Shown one piece after another: positions 24,894-33,841 of a DNA stretch of 33,843 bases. Numbering within the stretch: the first letter of the stretch is position 1; every line of letters starts with the position of its first letter. The notes under the pieces were generated by a model. The model was not told the DNA's origin and did no database searches. It worked only from the letters and a program-made list of their open reading frames with translations. Position numbers and translations under genes: made by a program. Source of the DNA: Acidobacteriota bacterium (lineage in GTDB: Bacteria; Acidobacteriota; UBA6911; RPQK01; JAJDTT01); assembly GCA_022827025.1 (NCBI GenBank), contig JAJDTT010000310.1, forward strand, positions 1-33,843, given 5' to 3'.

Positions 24894-26240
24894 ATGACCG
24901 ATATCATGGAACGCCTCCTGGAAGCGTCGAGCCCGAAGGAGTTTTCGGGCTGCATGAAGGAGGCTCAAGACCATTTCGCGGCTCCCGCCGATTTCGTGGA
25001 GGCGGTGGCGGGCTACCTTCCCACCCGCTTGTACGAGAACTACTACGGCGACTCGGTTCCCCGCGGCTTCTTCGGAATCATGGCGGCCACCGAAGCCCAG
25101 ACCGTTCTGCCCGCGGAAACCGGGTGGCGCCCCTATGTTCAGCAGACCTGGAGCGCCGCCAGGGAGCGGAAGCGGACTCCGTGGAACCTGGACAAGATCG
25201 ACGCCCGCAACCAGGAGAGCCCGCAAAGGCGCTGGCACCACTTCACCCAAGCGGCCGAGTCGGCCGACGTGTCCGCTGCGCTGGCATGGGCAAAGGGATT
25301 TCTGGCCAACCCCTCGGACCGGGACTATTTCCGGATCCAGGGACTGTCCTACGCCCTGGCCGATACGGCCCAGGGAGGGTTCAAGTTTCTCTACCTGCTC
25401 CAAGCCTGGAAACTGGCTCAGTCGCTCCAGTGGAAAAACCAGGAAGCGATCCTCTTCCCCGCCCTCCATTTCCTGGTGGCCGGTCCCCGTGAGAAGCAGT
25501 TGTCGGCCCAGGTCCGGGAGTACTGGCAGGTCAATCCCCTGACCGCGGCCCTGAAGAACAGCGGGACCGTTTCCGAGGAACTTCGCTCCCGTTTCGAACA
25601 AAGCTGTCTCTTCGGAGAATCGACGGATGAAGCGCTCGACGCGGTGACGCTTCTGAGCCGATCCGGCGCCGGTGTGGAAGCCATCCGCGACCTGCTGCTC
25701 CTGACCGCGGCTCAGGCCGTAGCCAACTCGCGGACCGGCCATTGGCCGGGTCCCGTCCGTGCCCTGAACTTCGCGCACCTCTTGCGGGACTGGGTGAACC
25801 TGGTGGAGCCCCACCGCCGGACCTTCGCGTTGCTGCTGGGAGCCGCCCTGATCCACCAGGCCTCGGCGAAGAGCTCCGATGGCGGCCAGAATCGGGTTCT
25901 GGACCAGCTCCCCGGTCACCTCCTTCCCGAAGATGCCAGCCAGGTCCTGCGAAGCGTGGTCAGCCATTCGGACCCGTATGCATCCGCCACGGCGGCCCAA
26001 GTCATTCTGGACCGGAATTCCGGGGACGGCGCCGGCCTGGCGGCGACTCTGATGGATCTGGCGGTCAAGAACGACGGGCACGTCTGCGGCGGAGACGACA
26101 TCCTTCTGGTCAAGGTGGCGGCGGACTGCTACCAGGCTTCGTCGGCCCCCGGCAAGAACCGGTACCTGGTCGCCACGGCTTTTTTCTTGGGCCGGATTCC
26201 CAAGAGCTACGAGCTTTTCGGTGCCTACGGCTTCAAATAA
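24894..26240 (+). CDS. Hypothetical helical protein, 448 residues
   Basis: I do not recognise this family. It starts at ATG 24894 with AAGGAG ten bases upstream. It has no signal peptide and no membrane segment. The sequence is predicted largely helical and rich in Ala, Leu, Trp and Arg. Potential metal or substrate residues are scattered through it: WHHFTQAAE (about 110-120), ILFPALHFLVAG, GHWPGPVRALNFAHLL and LLLGAALIHQAS. Spaced histidines in helices resemble those in di-metal or heme oxygenase-like folds, but this is impression, not identification. The stop codon lies inside a repeat-like segment. The next gene, a flavoprotein on the same strand, begins 170 bp later, and the pair may belong to one pathway. 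Confidence 0.8.
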   Translation: MTDIMERLLEASSPKEFSGCMKEAQDHFAAPADFVEAVAGYLPTRLYENYYGDSVPRGFFGIMAATEAQTVLPAETGWRPYVQQTWSAARERKRTPWNLDKIDARNQESPQRRWHHFTQAAESADVSAALAWAKGFLANPSDRDYFRIQGLSYALADTAQGGFKFLYLLQAWKLAQSLQWKNQEAILFPALHFLVAGPREKQLSAQVREYWQVNPLTAALKNSGTVSEELRSRFEQSCLFGESTDEALDAVTLLSRSGAGVEAIRDLLLLTAAQAVANSRTGHWPGPVRALNFAHLLRDWVNLVEPHRRTFALLLGAALIHQASAKSSDGGQNRVLDQLPGHLLPEDASQVLRSVVSHSDPYASATAAQVILDRNSGDGAGLAATLMDLAVKNDGHVCGGDDILLVKVAADCYQASSAPGKNRYLVATAFFLGRIPKSYELFGAYGFK

Positions 26241-26317
26241 GACACGTAGGAGCGCCCGACGCGTCGGACCACCTGTCGCAACAGGCGCAGCTTCGAATCA
26301 AACACGTAGGGGCGCCC
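26231..26317 (+). repeat. Direct repeat pair spaced 60 bp, ending in hairpin copy C
   Basis: A segment reading CTTCAAATAAGACACGTAGG at 26231, continuing AGCGCCC, recurs exactly 60 bp on as CTTCGAATCAAACACGTAGG, continuing GGCGCCC. The first unit contains the TAA stop of the hypothetical gene and runs into a perfect 12-bp palindrome, CCGACGCGTCGG (26256-26267), instead of the usual stem. Confidence 0.65.
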
Positions 26318-26335
26318 CTTGTGGGCGCCCTCTTC
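26306..26335 (+). repeat. Dispersed hairpin repeat, copy C
   Basis: This 30-bp copy is identical in sequence to copy A but on the plus strand: GTAGGGGCGCCCC, loop TTGT, then GGGCGCCC and TCTTC. It lies between two plus-strand genes. Confidence 0.85.
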
Positions 26336-26410
26336 CGCCCTTGCAGGAGGGGGGACGTTCTTGACCGCCACTCTTCCTCCACGTTCCATTCTGAAACACA
26401 GAGAAAAAAG

Positions 26411-27691
26411 TTGAGGAGAGACCGTCTCCCCACCACCAGCGATCTCGCCGTCATCGGCGCCGGTCCCATCGGCTTGGAGGCGGCCAGCCGAGCCGCCCTG
26501 GCCGGTCTGAACGTCGTCGTTTTCGAGAAAGGGCAGGTGGGCCACCACCTCTCCCAGTGGGGTCACGTCCGGCTGTTCAGTCCCTTCCGCATGAACCACT
26601 CGGAATGGGGCCTGAAGCTGGTCAAGGACGCCTTTCCGAAGCTTCCCCTGCCTGAACCGGACAGCTATCCGACCGGCTCCGAAATGGTCGAGACCTACCT
26701 GAAGCCGTTGTCCCGGATACCTCAACTCTCGGGCCGCATCCTGGAGGGGATCGTCGTCCGGTCGGTGGGACGGGAGGGGCTGGGCAAGCACGACCTCCTG
26801 GGCAAGCCTGAACGTTCGCATCACCCCTTCAGATTGCTGGTCGAACGAGAGGGACGGCGCCGGATCCACAGATCCCGGTCGGTGGTCGACGCCTCGGGCG
26901 TCTATTCCCGTCCTCAATTCATGGGCAACGGCAACATCGCCGCCCCCGGCGAGTGCGAAGCGCAACAGGCCGCGCCCGATCATTTTCACCGGCACCTGGT
27001 GGACGTGAATGGAAACCAGCGTTCCATGTTCGCCGGACGGCGGGTGCTCCTGGTGGGAGGCGGCTATTCGGCGGCGACGACCTTGGAAGCCTTCCGCAAG
27101 CTGACCGAGACGGCGCCCCGCACCCACGTTTACTGGGTCAACTGCTCGGCCAAAACCGTGCCTTACGAGCAGTATCCGCACGATCCCTTTCCCTACCGGG
27201 ACCAGATCGCCGCCTTGGCCAATTCACTGGCCCGGCGCCCGCCCTCCTGGCTGTCGTATCTGGGAGGCTCCATGGTGGACGAGATCCTGTCCTGGTCCCC
27301 GCAGGGTCCCTTCCGGGTCGTGGTTGACGGAACTCGAAACGGAGTCCGGAGGCGGCGGGAGATTGAGGTAGACGAGATCGTCTCACAAGTGGGATTCGAG
27401 CCGGACAACTCCATCTACCGGCAGCTTCAGGTCCAGGAATGCTACGCCACCGCGGGCCCCATAAAACTGGCGGCCAGCCTGCTGGGAGGTTCCGGGGATT
27501 GCGGCGATCAGGCTTCTCCGGATCTCGACCTGCTGACGAATCCGGAGCCCGACTTCTTCATCGTGGGCAACAAGAGCTACGGGACCAATTCCACGTTTCT
27601 GATCCGGCAAGGCGTCGTCCAGGTGAGGCTGATCATCGACCACTTGGCGGACCGGCTCAAGTCCCGGCATCAACCAACAGCGGTTGCTTGA
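26411..27691 (+). CDS. FAD/NAD(P)-dependent oxidoreductase (monooxygenase-like)
   Basis: The product is about 426 residues. TTG 26411 is the only usable start before the first motif; the open frame further upstream crosses repeats and antisense-like sequence. The FAD-binding Rossmann motif GAGPIGLEAASRA lies near residue 16, with the acidic strand end VVVFEKG after it. The second nucleotide-binding motif, VLLVGGGYSAATT, lies near residue 210 and should hold NAD(P)H. The C-terminal segment FFIVGNKSYGTNSTFLIRQG resembles flavin monooxygenases and the Pyr_redox_3 / lysine-N-oxygenase group. QVGHHLSQWGHVRLFSPF fits the substrate side of that group. It probably oxygenates or reduces a small molecule, with the substrate unknown. 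The adjacent unknown gene at 24894 may take part. Confidence 0.82.
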   Translation: MRRDRLPTTSDLAVIGAGPIGLEAASRAALAGLNVVVFEKGQVGHHLSQWGHVRLFSPFRMNHSEWGLKLVKDAFPKLPLPEPDSYPTGSEMVETYLKPLSRIPQLSGRILEGIVVRSVGREGLGKHDLLGKPERSHHPFRLLVEREGRRRIHRSRSVVDASGVYSRPQFMGNGNIAAPGECEAQQAAPDHFHRHLVDVNGNQRSMFAGRRVLLVGGGYSAATTLEAFRKLTETAPRTHVYWVNCSAKTVPYEQYPHDPFPYRDQIAALANSLARRPPSWLSYLGGSMVDEILSWSPQGPFRVVVDGTRNGVRRRREIEVDEIVSQVGFEPDNSIYRQLQVQECYATAGPIKLAASLLGGSGDCGDQASPDLDLLTNPEPDFFIVGNKSYGTNSTFLIRQGVVQVRLIIDHLADRLKSRHQPTAVA

Positions 27692-27769
27692 CCGGTGCGA
27701 GGCCGGAATCTACGTGGGATACCGACGGCACCGTACCCCGGGGAGACCGTCACGAGGGGCACCGCGAAG

Positions 27770-27799
27770 GAAGAGGGCAACCACAAGGGTTGCCCCTAC
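27770..27799 (-). repeat. Dispersed hairpin repeat, copy D
   Basis: This 30-bp copy has both variable stem pairs changed to A-T (GGCAACCC on one arm, GGTTGCCC on the other). It lies between two convergent genes and contains the TAG stop of the Nudix gene, so it may also act as a transcript end for both. Confidence 0.85.
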
Positions 27800-28365
27800 G
27801 ACCAGTCTCCGATCTCATCCAGTAGATCCTTGATCATCCGGGCCGTCAGACCCCAGACGGAATCGCCCTGGTAATCGTAGAAGTAGACCGGAATCGGACG
27901 GCCTCCGCGATGCCGCGTCTCCACCACGGGACGGGTGTCGCGAAAGAAGGCGTAGGGCACCTGCAGGACCCGTTCCACTTCCGAGGGACTCGGAGTCAAG
28001 GAGAACCCCGGTTTCAGATAGCCCACGTAGCAGGCGACGCGGATGTCGGTCACGGCATGATAATCGTGAAAACGGCCGAGCAGCTCTACGTAATCCGGCT
28101 CGATCCCGACTTCCTCGCCGGTCTCCCTCAGAGCCGTCTGCCAGAGGGAGCCATCACCGCGCTCCTCCACGCCTCCCGGAAAGCAGATCTGTCCCTTGTG
28201 GGTCGCGACTTCCTGGGTCCGCTTGGTCAGCAGGAAAGAGGGTTCACCCCCGCGATCCAGAAGACCCATGAGGACGGCAGCCTGAGCGTTGGATGCAGCC
28301 GGATTCCGTCGCTGCGGAATCCGCAACAGCCGCCGCCGGATCCGCTCCTTCCACTCCACTTCCAA
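27796..28365 (-). CDS. Nudix hydrolase, CoA-diphosphatase type
   Basis: This 189-residue protein begins at TTG 28365 (or GTG two codons in). The CoA-Nudix signature LTKRTQEVATHKGQICFPGG (46-65) is followed by a Nudix box with Asp71 and the REtGEEVGI core (80-88), whose glutamates bind the catalytic metal. Family members cleave CoA or acyl-CoA to phosphopantetheine and 3',5'-ADP. The spacing of the box matches the NudL/YeaB group rather than MutT. The stop codon falls inside hairpin repeat D, so the last residues of the protein adjoin the repeat. The CBS gene lies 21 bp upstream on the same strand, suggesting a shared transcript. Confidence 0.9.
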   Translation of the reverse strand: MEVEWKERIRRRLLRIPQRRNPAASNAQAAVLMGLLDRGGEPSFLLTKRTQEVATHKGQICFPGGVEERGDGSLWQTALRETGEEVGIEPDYVELLGRFHDYHAVTDIRVACYVGYLKPGFSLTPSPSEVERVLQVPYAFFRDTRPVVETRHRGGRPIPVYFYDYQGDSVWGLTARMIKDLLDEIGDWS

Positions 28366-28386
28366 GGGGACGGCTCCTGGTCGGGG

Positions 28387-28827
28387 TCAGTCGGTGGGAC
28401 CGCCGGAGATGTATTGCTCCAGTTGCCGGATGGTGAATTCCTGCTCGGAGATGATGGACTTGACGACGTCGCCGATGGAGATCATCCCCACCAGTTCTCC
28501 CCCCTCCATCACCGGAAGATGCCGGATCCGCTTTTGGGTCATGAGCCCCATACAGTCCTCCATCCCCTGCTCGGGCCGGACATAGACCACCTTGCGGCTC
28601 ATGATCTCCCGGACCCGGGTACTGTGGGAGGCCTTACCCTTGAGGATGACCTTCCTGGCGTAGTCCCGCTCCGAGAAAATGCCCACGAGACGCCCTGACT
28701 CCAGCACCAGGAGCGCTCCGATGTTCTTTTCGGCCATGAGCTTGAGAGCATCCAGAACGGACGTGCCGGGGCTGACGGACCAGACATCGTATCCCTTGGA
28801 TTGGAGCAACTGGCGGACAGTCTTCAT
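28387..28827 (-). CDS. CBS-pair domain protein
   Basis: This 146-residue protein starts at ATG 28827. It has two CBS domains in tandem (about residues 8-60 and 73-128), each with the hydrophobic-Gly-hydrophobic-Asp pattern (GRLVGIFSERDYAR and GELVGMISIGDVVK). Stand-alone CBS pairs bind adenine nucleotides or other ligands and act as energy or redox sensors. There is no catalytic or DNA-binding domain, so the partner is unknown. It lies 15 bp beyond the DUF3368 remnant and just upstream of the Nudix gene. The ligand is not deducible. Confidence 0.92.
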   Translation of the reverse strand: MKTVRQLLQSKGYDVWSVSPGTSVLDALKLMAEKNIGALLVLESGRLVGIFSERDYARKVILKGKASHSTRVREIMSRKVVYVRPEQGMEDCMGLMTQKRIRHLPVMEGGELVGMISIGDVVKSIISEQEFTIRQLEQYISGGPTD

Positions 28828-28842
28828 GGCTTGGCTCCGGAT

Positions 28843-28968
28843 TCAATTCGGACGGCCGCCGCCCGGATCATTGCCAATGATCTCTTCCTCACCGACGAGT
28901 GCCAGGACGCGATGGCGGATCGCTTCCGACATCCACAGCGGTGACGTGTTGCTGATGCACTCAGACAT
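28843..28968 (-). pseudogene. DUF3368 PIN-toxin remnant with large internal deletion
   Basis: This is a 41-codon frame from ATG 28968, overlapping the UPF0175 stop (ATGTCTGA). Its start, ECISNTSPL, is the N-terminal first strand of DUF3368 PIN toxins, including the catalytic Asp/Asn position next to TSPL. The very next residues, WMSEAIRHRVLALVGE, match the C-terminal helix of the same family. About 100 or more residues in between, with the remaining acidic active site, are missing while the frame is kept. UPF0175 antitoxins typically precede DUF3368 toxins, so this is the lost partner. The last residues (EEIIGNDPGGGRPN) look like random extension. It should have no nuclease activity. Confidence 0.7.
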
Positions 28969-29212
28969 GATCGCGTTCCAAGTCGCTCAGCTCCGCCTCG
29001 AGCGGAAAGACCTTGTAGCGATTGAGCGTCAGCAGGAACTCCACCCGCGCCATCCCGGCTAGTTCCGCAGCTCGCCCGGACGAAAGACGGCCGAGCTCAT
29101 AGAGTTTGACCGCAGCCAGCATACCGAGTTCACGAGCAAATGCGCGCTCGTCAGTCTTCTCGGCTAGAAGCACGCTCTCCGGAACGCTGATTGCGATTTT
29201 GCGCATTGTCAT
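28961..29212 (-). CDS. UPF0175-family antitoxin
   Basis: This 83-residue protein starts at ATG 29212, or at ATG 29206 (MRKIAISVPESVL). UPF0175 features are the N-terminal strand with 'VPE', the segment AAVKLYELGRLSSGRAAELAGMARVEFL (a helix-turn-helix-like region where 'G..S.G.AAEL.G..R.EF' is diagnostic) and an ending in LERDHV. It acts as a DNA-binding antitoxin for DUF3368 PIN toxins. Its cognate toxin gene, directly overlapping at the 3' end, is reduced to a remnant, so this is now an unpaired antitoxin unless it acts on the neighbouring PIN protein. Confidence 0.88.
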   Translation of the reverse strand: MTMRKIAISVPESVLLAEKTDERAFARELGMLAAVKLYELGRLSSGRAAELAGMARVEFLLTLNRYKVFPLEAELSDLERDHV

Positions 29213-29291
29213 TTTTCAGATGTCCTGTTCGAGAATTTGGCCGTGGTCCCTGAGCCAGCGCCGCGCTTTTTCCATTGTTCGAGTCAGGCGC

Positions 29292-29684
29292 TCACGTCGT
29301 GCGATCCAGAAAGGCACGCGGGGAGAATACCTCAACGGAGCCATACCGTGGCTCCGTGAAATGCCGGCTATTGCCGGTGATCAGAACCGCGCTGCCGGCC
29401 GTCGCAGTCGCCAAACAGATTTCATCATCCTGGTCGCTCAGGCCGAATGTCACATTCGCCGGCTCGACCACGATGGCGACATTTTCAAGATGTCTGATGG
29501 CAGCCGTCAGTGTATCGCGGTAAGTAGCGTGCTTGGGTCGTTCGGCGACGGTCTCGTATTCCGCCACGATGGACTCGGAAAGGACGATCTCGTGCCGCCG
29601 CACTACAACGTCGATCACCCTGCGGCACACGCTGTCAATTCGAGCCGCCGCAACCAGAACGTTGCAGTCGATAAGAACCTTCAT
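29292..29684 (-). CDS. PIN-domain ribonuclease toxin (COG1569 type)
   Basis: This 130-residue protein starts at ATG 29684, overlapping the antitoxin stop by four bases (ATGA). The PIN active-site acids are in place: Asp6 (VLIDCNVL), Glu42 (SIVAEYETV) and Asp84/86/87 (GLSDQDDEICLATA), followed by LITGNSRHF with Asn105. Such toxins cleave RNA using Mg or Mn and stop growth when unbalanced. The gene is intact although the AbrB-type antitoxin gene in front of it is frameshifted. The UPF0175 gene lies 79 bp downstream. The 79-bp gap encodes only short, unrecognised peptides. Confidence 0.9.
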   Translation of the reverse strand: MKVLIDCNVLVAAARIDSVCRRVIDVVVRRHEIVLSESIVAEYETVAERPKHATYRDTLTAAIRHLENVAIVVEPANVTFGLSDQDDEICLATATAGSAVLITGNSRHFTEPRYGSVEVFSPRAFLDRTT

Positions 29685-29973
29685 TCCCCACGGTTGCGGC
29701 GCTCTCGACGGGACGCGGCGATGTCGGCGATGGTGTCTTCCATGATCTTGTCCTCGGAGCGGCCGGCGTCTTCGGACGAAATCTCCGTCGCGGCGAATTT
29801 GGCAGCAATACGGTCGGCGGCGGCAATTCGGTCCACCACGCCCGTGGGCCGAAGGAGGATTCCATCCCCGACTACGGTGACCTCCACGACGTCGTCTTCC
29901 CGCAGATTGACGCCTCCACGCAGCCTGGCGGAATTGTGACCTGGAACTTCGGCTGCACTGTGACCAGCGTCAT
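29681..29973 (-). pseudogene. AbrB/MazE-type antitoxin with a one-base frameshift
   Basis: From ATG 29973, with GAGG five bases upstream, translation gives MTLVTVQPKFQVTIP, the classic opening strand of a SpoVT/AbrB swapped-hairpin domain (compare 'KGQVTIP'). The expected continuation, RLRGGVNLREDDVVEVTVVG, is present in the next frame, starting at about 29926. A single base is missing in the ATTCCGCCAGG stretch (about 29927-29931); CCGGCC would restore 'IPARLRGG'. Unshifted, the protein ends after 32 residues. The second-frame part then runs to a stop that overlaps the PIN toxin start. It may be a real mutation, a sequencing or assembly error, or, less likely, programmed shifting. Confidence 0.8.
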
Positions 29974-30039
29974 GGAGGCCTCACATTGAAGTCAGATAAT
30001 CGGTGGGGCGCGGCCCCGGCGAATCATCGGATCTGGAAC

Positions 30040-30128
30040 TGGTGCCGGAGGCGGGATTCGAACCCGCACACTCGTTTCGAGCGCCACCCCCTCAAGATGG
30101 TGTGTCTGCCAAGTTCCACCACTCCGGC
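30040..30128 (-). tRNA. tRNA-Leu (anticodon GAG)
   Basis: This is an 89-nt class II tRNA on the minus strand. The acceptor GCCGGAG pairs with CTCCGGC, followed by discriminator A and an encoded CCA. The anticodon stem CCATC/GGTGG holds the loop TTGAGGG, giving anticodon GAG. A long variable arm, CGCTCG-AAA-CGAGTG, confirms the Leu/Ser class, and the T arm is GCGGG-TTCGAAT-CCCGC. It begins only 6 bp after the secG stop, so it is probably cut out of the secG transcript. Confidence 0.95.
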
Positions 30129-30134
30129 ACGAAT

Positions 30135-30485
30135 CTATTGCTGGCCCTCCGGCGCCGCCTCGGCCGGCGGGGTTTCCGAAGGCGTTGGAGACTCGGGGAC
30201 CGCGGATTCCGGAGCTCCTCCCGTCACGGGCACGTCCTCCATCACCGTGGACTCCGTTCCCTGGGTGAAGAGAATCGCCAATCCCAAAGAGGTCACCATG
30301 AAGATCACGGCACACAAGGTGGTCCCCTTGGTGAGAAGCGTCGCCGCTGACCGGGCGCCGAACGCCGTCTGGCTGGTGGTCCCGCCGAAGGCGGATGCCA
30401 AATCTCCCGCCTTTCCCGACTGCAGGAGAACGACGAGAATCAAAACGATGCAGGCGAACACATGAAATATCGTCAAGAGGGTCAT
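30135..30485 (-). CDS. secG: SecYEG translocase subunit SecG
   Basis: This 116-residue protein starts at ATG 30485. Two membrane segments (about 3-22, [20 protein letters not shown], and 50-72) flank the conserved loop with [12 protein letters not shown]. This is the standard SecG arrangement. An Ala/Pro/Glu/Ser-rich tail of about 40 residues (from about 77) is longer than in E. coli SecG and looks disordered. SecG assists the SecYE channel in exporting proteins. It follows tpiA on the same strand, the common tpiA-secG-tRNA-Leu order of many bacteria. Confidence 0.93.
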   Translation of the reverse strand: MTLLTIFHVFACIVLILVVLLQSGKAGDLASAFGGTTSQTAFGARSAATLLTKGTTLCAVIFMVTSLGLAILFTQGTESTVMEDVPVTGGAPESAVPESPTPSETPPAEAAPEGQQ

Positions 30486-30597
30486 GTTGATCTACCGGTG
30501 CCTCCACAGGCCGCCTCCGGCGCCGAACCGGGCGGCCAAATCCAAAATCCGCGAACTCCTGTCTTCTTCGGTCTCCGAAAAACGGGCCGTGCGCCCA

Positions 30598-31374
30598 TTA
30601 TACCGATTTGTACTCGACTATCCGTGAGAATGACTCGGCTTCGAGACTGGCGCCGCCGACCAGAGCCCCGTCGATGTTCTCCCGGCTCATCAGCTCTCCC
30701 GCGTTGGCCGGCTTGACGCTTCCGCCATAGAGGATCCTCGCCGCGGCAGCCATGTCCGCGGAACAGCGCCGGGCCAACCATTCCCGGATCATGCCATGCA
30801 CCTGGTCGGCGATGTCCGGAGTCGCCGTCATGCCGGTGCCGATGGCCCAGACCGGCTCGTAGGCCACCACCAGGCCACCCAGACGCGAGGCCTCCACCCC
30901 CGCCAGCGCTCCCGAAAGCTGCGCCTGGATCACTTCCTCCGCCCGGCCGGCCTCCCGTTGGGACAGGGACTCCCCCACGCACAGAATCGGGATCAGAGGC
31001 GTGGAGAGAACGGCCCTGAGCTTGCGGGAGACGGTCTCATCCGTTTCGAAGAAATACTGGCGCCGTTCCGAGTGTCCCAGCAGGACGGAGCTGCAACCGC
31101 AATCCAGGAGCATCCCGGCCGAAATCTCGCCGGTAAAGGCGCCTTCGTCCTCCCAATGGAGGTTCTGTCCTCCCACTTGGATTCCGGACCCCGAGAGGGC
31201 CTCATGGACGGCCGCCAACGCGGTGAAGGGCGGGCACACCAACACTTCGCGAGACTGCAGCGCGGGACCGCCGTCCAGGAGGGCCTTCAGCCGCGCCGCC
31301 GTCTCCCCCGCTTCGGGGACGGTTTTGAACATCTTCCAGTTCGCCGCAATGATGGGTTTTCTCTGCTGGCTCAA
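30598..31374 (-). CDS. tpiA: Triosephosphate isomerase
   Basis: This 258-residue protein uses a TTG start at 31374 with GGAGAGAG just upstream; the longer open frame before it has no TIM homology. It interconverts dihydroxyacetone phosphate and glyceraldehyde 3-phosphate. The active-site residues are present: Asn12 and Lys14 (AANWKMF), His in LLGHSERR, Glu in VAYEPVWAIGTG, and the phosphate loop ILYGGSVKPAN. Length is normal for the family. It is the third gene of the glycolytic cluster, starting 35 bp after pgk. Confidence 0.95.
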   Translation of the reverse strand: MSQQRKPIIAANWKMFKTVPEAGETAARLKALLDGGPALQSREVLVCPPFTALAAVHEALSGSGIQVGGQNLHWEDEGAFTGEISAGMLLDCGCSSVLLGHSERRQYFFETDETVSRKLRAVLSTPLIPILCVGESLSQREAGRAEEVIQAQLSGALAGVEASRLGGLVVAYEPVWAIGTGMTATPDIADQVHGMIREWLARRCSADMAAAARILYGGSVKPANAGELMSRENIDGALVGGASLEAESFSRIVEYKSV

Positions 31375-31409
31375 TTTTCTCTCTCCACTGAATTCAGGTT
31401 CCGAGGGGT

Positions 31410-32603
31410 TCAATCGCTCCCGGTCAGGACCGCGACCCCGGGAAGGGTCTTCCCGGCCAGGTAGTCCAGGGACGCTCCCCCGCCGGTGGACACGTGATCG
31501 ATACGATCCCGGATCCCGGCCCGGGCGACGGCGGCCGCCGAGTCCCCGCCGCCGACGACCGAAAAGGCTCGGGACAGCCCTACCGAACGGGCCACCTCCA
31601 GCGTTCCGGCGGCGAACTCCTCCACTTCGAATACGCCGAGCGGACCGTTCCAAATCACGGTCTCGGCCTCTTCGATCTCCTGACGGAAACGCCGGCGCGT
31701 AGCGGGCCCGATATCCAACCCCATCCGGCCGGGCGGAATGGACTCCACCGGCACTGTCCAAGTCTCTTCTCCAGGAGCGCACTTGCGGGCAACCACGACA
31801 TCCTCGGGAAGCACCAGGCGAGTCCCGCACGCTTCTGCTTCCCGGAATGCCTTGCGCGCCGTCTCCAGACTGGATTCCTCGACCAGTGATTGCCCCACGT
31901 CGATTCCGAGAGCCTTGAGAAAGGTAAAGGCCATCCCCCCGCCCATCAAGATGGTGTCGGCCAAGGTCAGGAATTTCTCGATCACGCCGATCTTGCCCGA
32001 AACCTTGGCGCCGCCCATTATGGCCACCACCGGAGGACGGGGATCGGAGAGGACCCGGTCCAGATGACGGAGTTCCTTTTCCATCAGGAGTCCGGCCGCT
32101 CCGCGTCCCAGGACCGTGGGCACTCCGACGGTGGAGGCGTGGCTTCTGTGGGCCGTACCGAACGCGTCGTTGACGTACTCCTCCACGGGAGCCGCCAGCC
32201 GGCCCGCGAAATCAGGGTCGTTCTCCACCTCCGCGGAATGGAACCTCAGGTTTTCCAGCAGCAGGATTTCCCCCGGTCCGAGAGAATCCACGGCCCGCCG
32301 GACCGGCGGTCCCAGGCAATCTCCGACGAATCGAACCGGACTTCCCAACAGCGACGAGAGGCAGCCGGAGACCGGCTCCAGAGACAGCGACGGGTCACGC
32401 CTCCCCCGGGGCCGGCCCAGGTGGGACGCCAACACCACTCTCGCGCCCTTCTCGACGGCGGTCCTGACGGTCGGGATCGAAGCCCGGATCCGGGTGTCGT
32501 CGTCGACCCTCCCCGCCTGAATCGGCACGTTGTAATCGACTCGGAGGAAAAGCGCTCTTCCCGCCAACTCCAGATCCCGAATCGATCGCTTCCGTGGATA
32601 CAC
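31410..32603 (-). CDS. pgk: Phosphoglycerate kinase
   Basis: This 397-residue enzyme begins at GTG 32603, preceded by GAGGTGAG. It forms ATP and 3-phosphoglycerate from 1,3-bisphosphoglycerate. Landmarks are LFLRVDYNVPIQ (substrate site), VLASHLGRPRG, LLLENLRFHSAEV, FGTAHRSHAST, the hinge region GGAKVSGKIGVIEKF, and the nucleotide site FSVVGGGDSAAAV near the C-terminus. All substrate-binding residues I can check are conserved. It lies 50 bp after gap and 35 bp before tpiA, forming one transcriptional unit. Confidence 0.96.
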   Translation of the reverse strand: MYPRKRSIRDLELAGRALFLRVDYNVPIQAGRVDDDTRIRASIPTVRTAVEKGARVVLASHLGRPRGRRDPSLSLEPVSGCLSSLLGSPVRFVGDCLGPPVRRAVDSLGPGEILLLENLRFHSAEVENDPDFAGRLAAPVEEYVNDAFGTAHRSHASTVGVPTVLGRGAAGLLMEKELRHLDRVLSDPRPPVVAIMGGAKVSGKIGVIEKFLTLADTILMGGGMAFTFLKALGIDVGQSLVEESSLETARKAFREAEACGTRLVLPEDVVVARKCAPGEETWTVPVESIPPGRMGLDIGPATRRRFRQEIEEAETVIWNGPLGVFEVEEFAAGTLEVARSVGLSRAFSVVGGGDSAAAVARAGIRDRIDHVSTGGGASLDYLAGKTLPGVAVLTGSD

Positions 32604-32653
32604 CTGAACTCACCTCGACAGCGCCGATCCGAGCCGTGGTTCGGGCAAGGCGG

Positions 32654-33841
<1,188 letters not shown>

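Noticed and set aside
29219-29291. Short minus-strand peptide (MEKARRWLRDHGQILEQDI) between the PIN and UPF0175 genes
   Set aside because: Nineteen residues, no ribosome site, no recognised family; may be a fragment of a lost gene but cannot be supported.
29106-29939. 277-codon plus-strand frame across the toxin-antitoxin island
   Set aside because: It is antisense to UPF0175, PIN and AbrB sequences, all of which are recognisable on the minus strand.
30001-30039. Terminator after tRNA-Leu (GGGGC-CGC-GCCCC hairpin)
   Set aside because: The stem is only five pairs and no T-run follows.
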